A stretch of 7,198 bases of DNA from Candidatus Omnitrophota bacterium (GTDB lineage Bacteria > Omnitrophota > Omnitrophia > Omnitrophales > Aquincolibacteriaceae), in contig JAMWDC010000016.1 of the NCBI GenBank assembly GCA_023819025.1, positions 5,377-12,574 of the forward strand. Direction: 5' to 3'. Shown in pieces: positions 6,410-7,198 of the stretch (the stretch's first letter is position 1; each line of letters opens with the position of its first letter). A model generated the notes under the pieces. It saw only the letters and a program-made list of their open reading frames with translations, was not told where the DNA came from and did not search any database. The position numbers and the translations under genes are program-made.

Positions 6410-7193
6410 AGCCCACCACCCGGGAATAATCTCCGGAAGCCTCGGCGCTGGTGGTATATTCCACCAGCGTTGCTTTTTTAAACCCCAGTTCTTTCTTCAT
6501 CGAAAGCACCATGTAAACCGGTACAAAGCCGCACATCGTTATCCGATGTTCCCTAATGGACCGAGCAAGCGCCTCTTCATCCAGGGCCTCAATGGCGTCC
6601 AGGGCGTACCGGTCTTTCTTGCGCGTCGCCTCTTCGTTTTCATAATGACTCATGTCCGTTGAAATCACCAGGAGGACGGGTTCTTTTTCGGTTGCAAGTT
6701 TTGCGGCGCACGCCGCCGCCACTTCACACGCCAACTTTAAATCCGAGGTCCCCACAACAAGGGGGACAATTTCAATGTCAGGATTCCTCGCCTGCAACAA
6801 CGGAATCTCCACCTCCAGACAATGTTCAAAACGGTGAGCATCGATATCGACTTCCAAATGCCGGGACGAACTCACGATCGTCTTGGCAAGATCTGCGTCG
6901 ATCGGCACCTTACCGAGCGGGGTCTGCCATTCACCCTCCGCGACCACAGAAAACTCCGGTCCATAGCCCGTATGATTGGGCCCAATTAAGAAATTCCTGC
7001 GTGGTACGTCCACGCGAGACACCACCCGGCACGCGGTTTTTCCCGAGAAAACATAACCGGCGTGCGGCAGGATGACCGCCTTGGCCGTAACCGGATGAAC
7101 TCCATGGACAAAATGGTTTTGAAAAAATTCACGAAGTTCGCGCGGAGCGGCCGGATAGAAGCTCCCGGCAACATGAGGTTTTCGAACATGCAT
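6387..7193 (-). CDS. amrB: MEMO-family protein, AmmeMemoRadiSam system protein B
   Basis: Protein of 268 residues, the normal length of the family. It starts M-H-V-R-K-P-H-V-A-G-S-F-Y-P, matching the typical N-terminus (A-G-S-F-Y-P at 9-14). Conserved segments are P-H-A-G-Y (43-47, His44), G-P-N-H (71-74, His74), A-H-R-F-E-H-C-L-E-V-E (119-129), S-T-D-M-S-H-Y (178-184, His183) and C-G (Cys221). His44, His74 and Cys221 correspond to the metal-binding His49/His81/Cys244 of human MEMO1, so the metal site appears intact. The fold is related to class III extradiol (LigB-type) dioxygenases, but a dioxygenase role is not implied. Only five bases (CCTCC) are visible upstream of the ATG and they hold no ribosome site. 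The start is therefore supported by alignment to the family, and a short upstream extension cannot be excluded. The partner radical-SAM gene (amrS) is not in the window. Confidence 0.93.
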   Translation of the reverse strand: MHVRKPHVAGSFYPAAPRELREFFQNHFVHGVHPVTAKAVILPHAGYVFSGKTACRVVSRVDVPRRNFLIGPNHTGYGPEFSVVAEGEWQTPLGKVPIDADLAKTIVSSSRHLEVDIDAHRFEHCLEVEIPLLQARNPDIEIVPLVVGTSDLKLACEVAAACAAKLATEKEPVLLVISTDMSHYENEEATRKKDRYALDAIEALDEEALARSIREHRITMCGFVPVYMVLSMKKELGFKKATLVEYTTSAEASGDYSRVVGYAGFIIE

Positions 7194-7198
7194 GGAGG

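Noticed and set aside
6659..7075. 138-codon plus-strand open frame
   Set aside because: It is antisense to the conserved core of amrB and proline/arginine-rich in the way of shadow frames, with no recognisable features.
6387..7193. LigB-type extradiol ring-cleavage dioxygenase
   Set aside because: The fold is related, but the motif set and the overlapping AMMECR1 gene identify the MEMO family, and no aromatic-degradation genes are nearby.

Overview
The window is a compact block of six bacterial protein genes, all on the minus strand. Read in the direction of transcription, from position 7198 down to 1, the order is: a MEMO-family protein (amrB), an AMMECR1-family protein (amrA), histidyl-tRNA synthetase (hisS), a bacterial-type aspartyl-tRNA synthetase (aspS), a PhoH-family ATPase, and a 7TM-HD phosphohydrolase of the PgpH/YqfF family that runs off the left edge. 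No RNA gene, CRISPR array, transposase or phage gene is visible. No stretch longer than about 175 bases lacks a gene.

The genes are tightly packed. amrB and amrA overlap by 23 bp, hisS and aspS meet at an overlapping stop/start, and phoH and the HD gene overlap by 26 bp. Only two gaps exist: 57 bp between amrA and hisS, and 174 bp between aspS and phoH. Each gap is largely filled by an inverted-repeat element that looks like a dispersed intergenic repeat (REP/MITE-like). The two elements share a 9-bp word. I see no intrinsic terminator in either gap, so one transcript through all six genes is plausible but not shown.

Functionally there are three pairs. The first is two thirds of the conserved but poorly understood AmmeMemoRadiSam system; its radical-SAM member is not in view. 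The second is a pair of class II aminoacyl-tRNA synthetases. AspRS carries the His and Gly residues associated with non-discriminating bacterial enzymes, which suggests that Asn-tRNA(Asn) is made by transamidation. The third is the phoH-pgpH pair, which in many bacteria is followed by ybeY and sits in an RNA/ribosome-maturation and membrane-signalling cluster.

The organism is a bacterium of roughly balanced base composition. Gene order and the repeat style suggest an uncultured or environmental Gram-negative lineage (Omnitrophota, Nitrospirota or Desulfobacterota-like). That placement is a weak inference, because the same gene pairs also occur elsewhere. The coding content is mostly familiar housekeeping. 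The parts most worth a second look are the two intergenic repeats and the amrA/amrB pair placed directly upstream of the synthetase genes.
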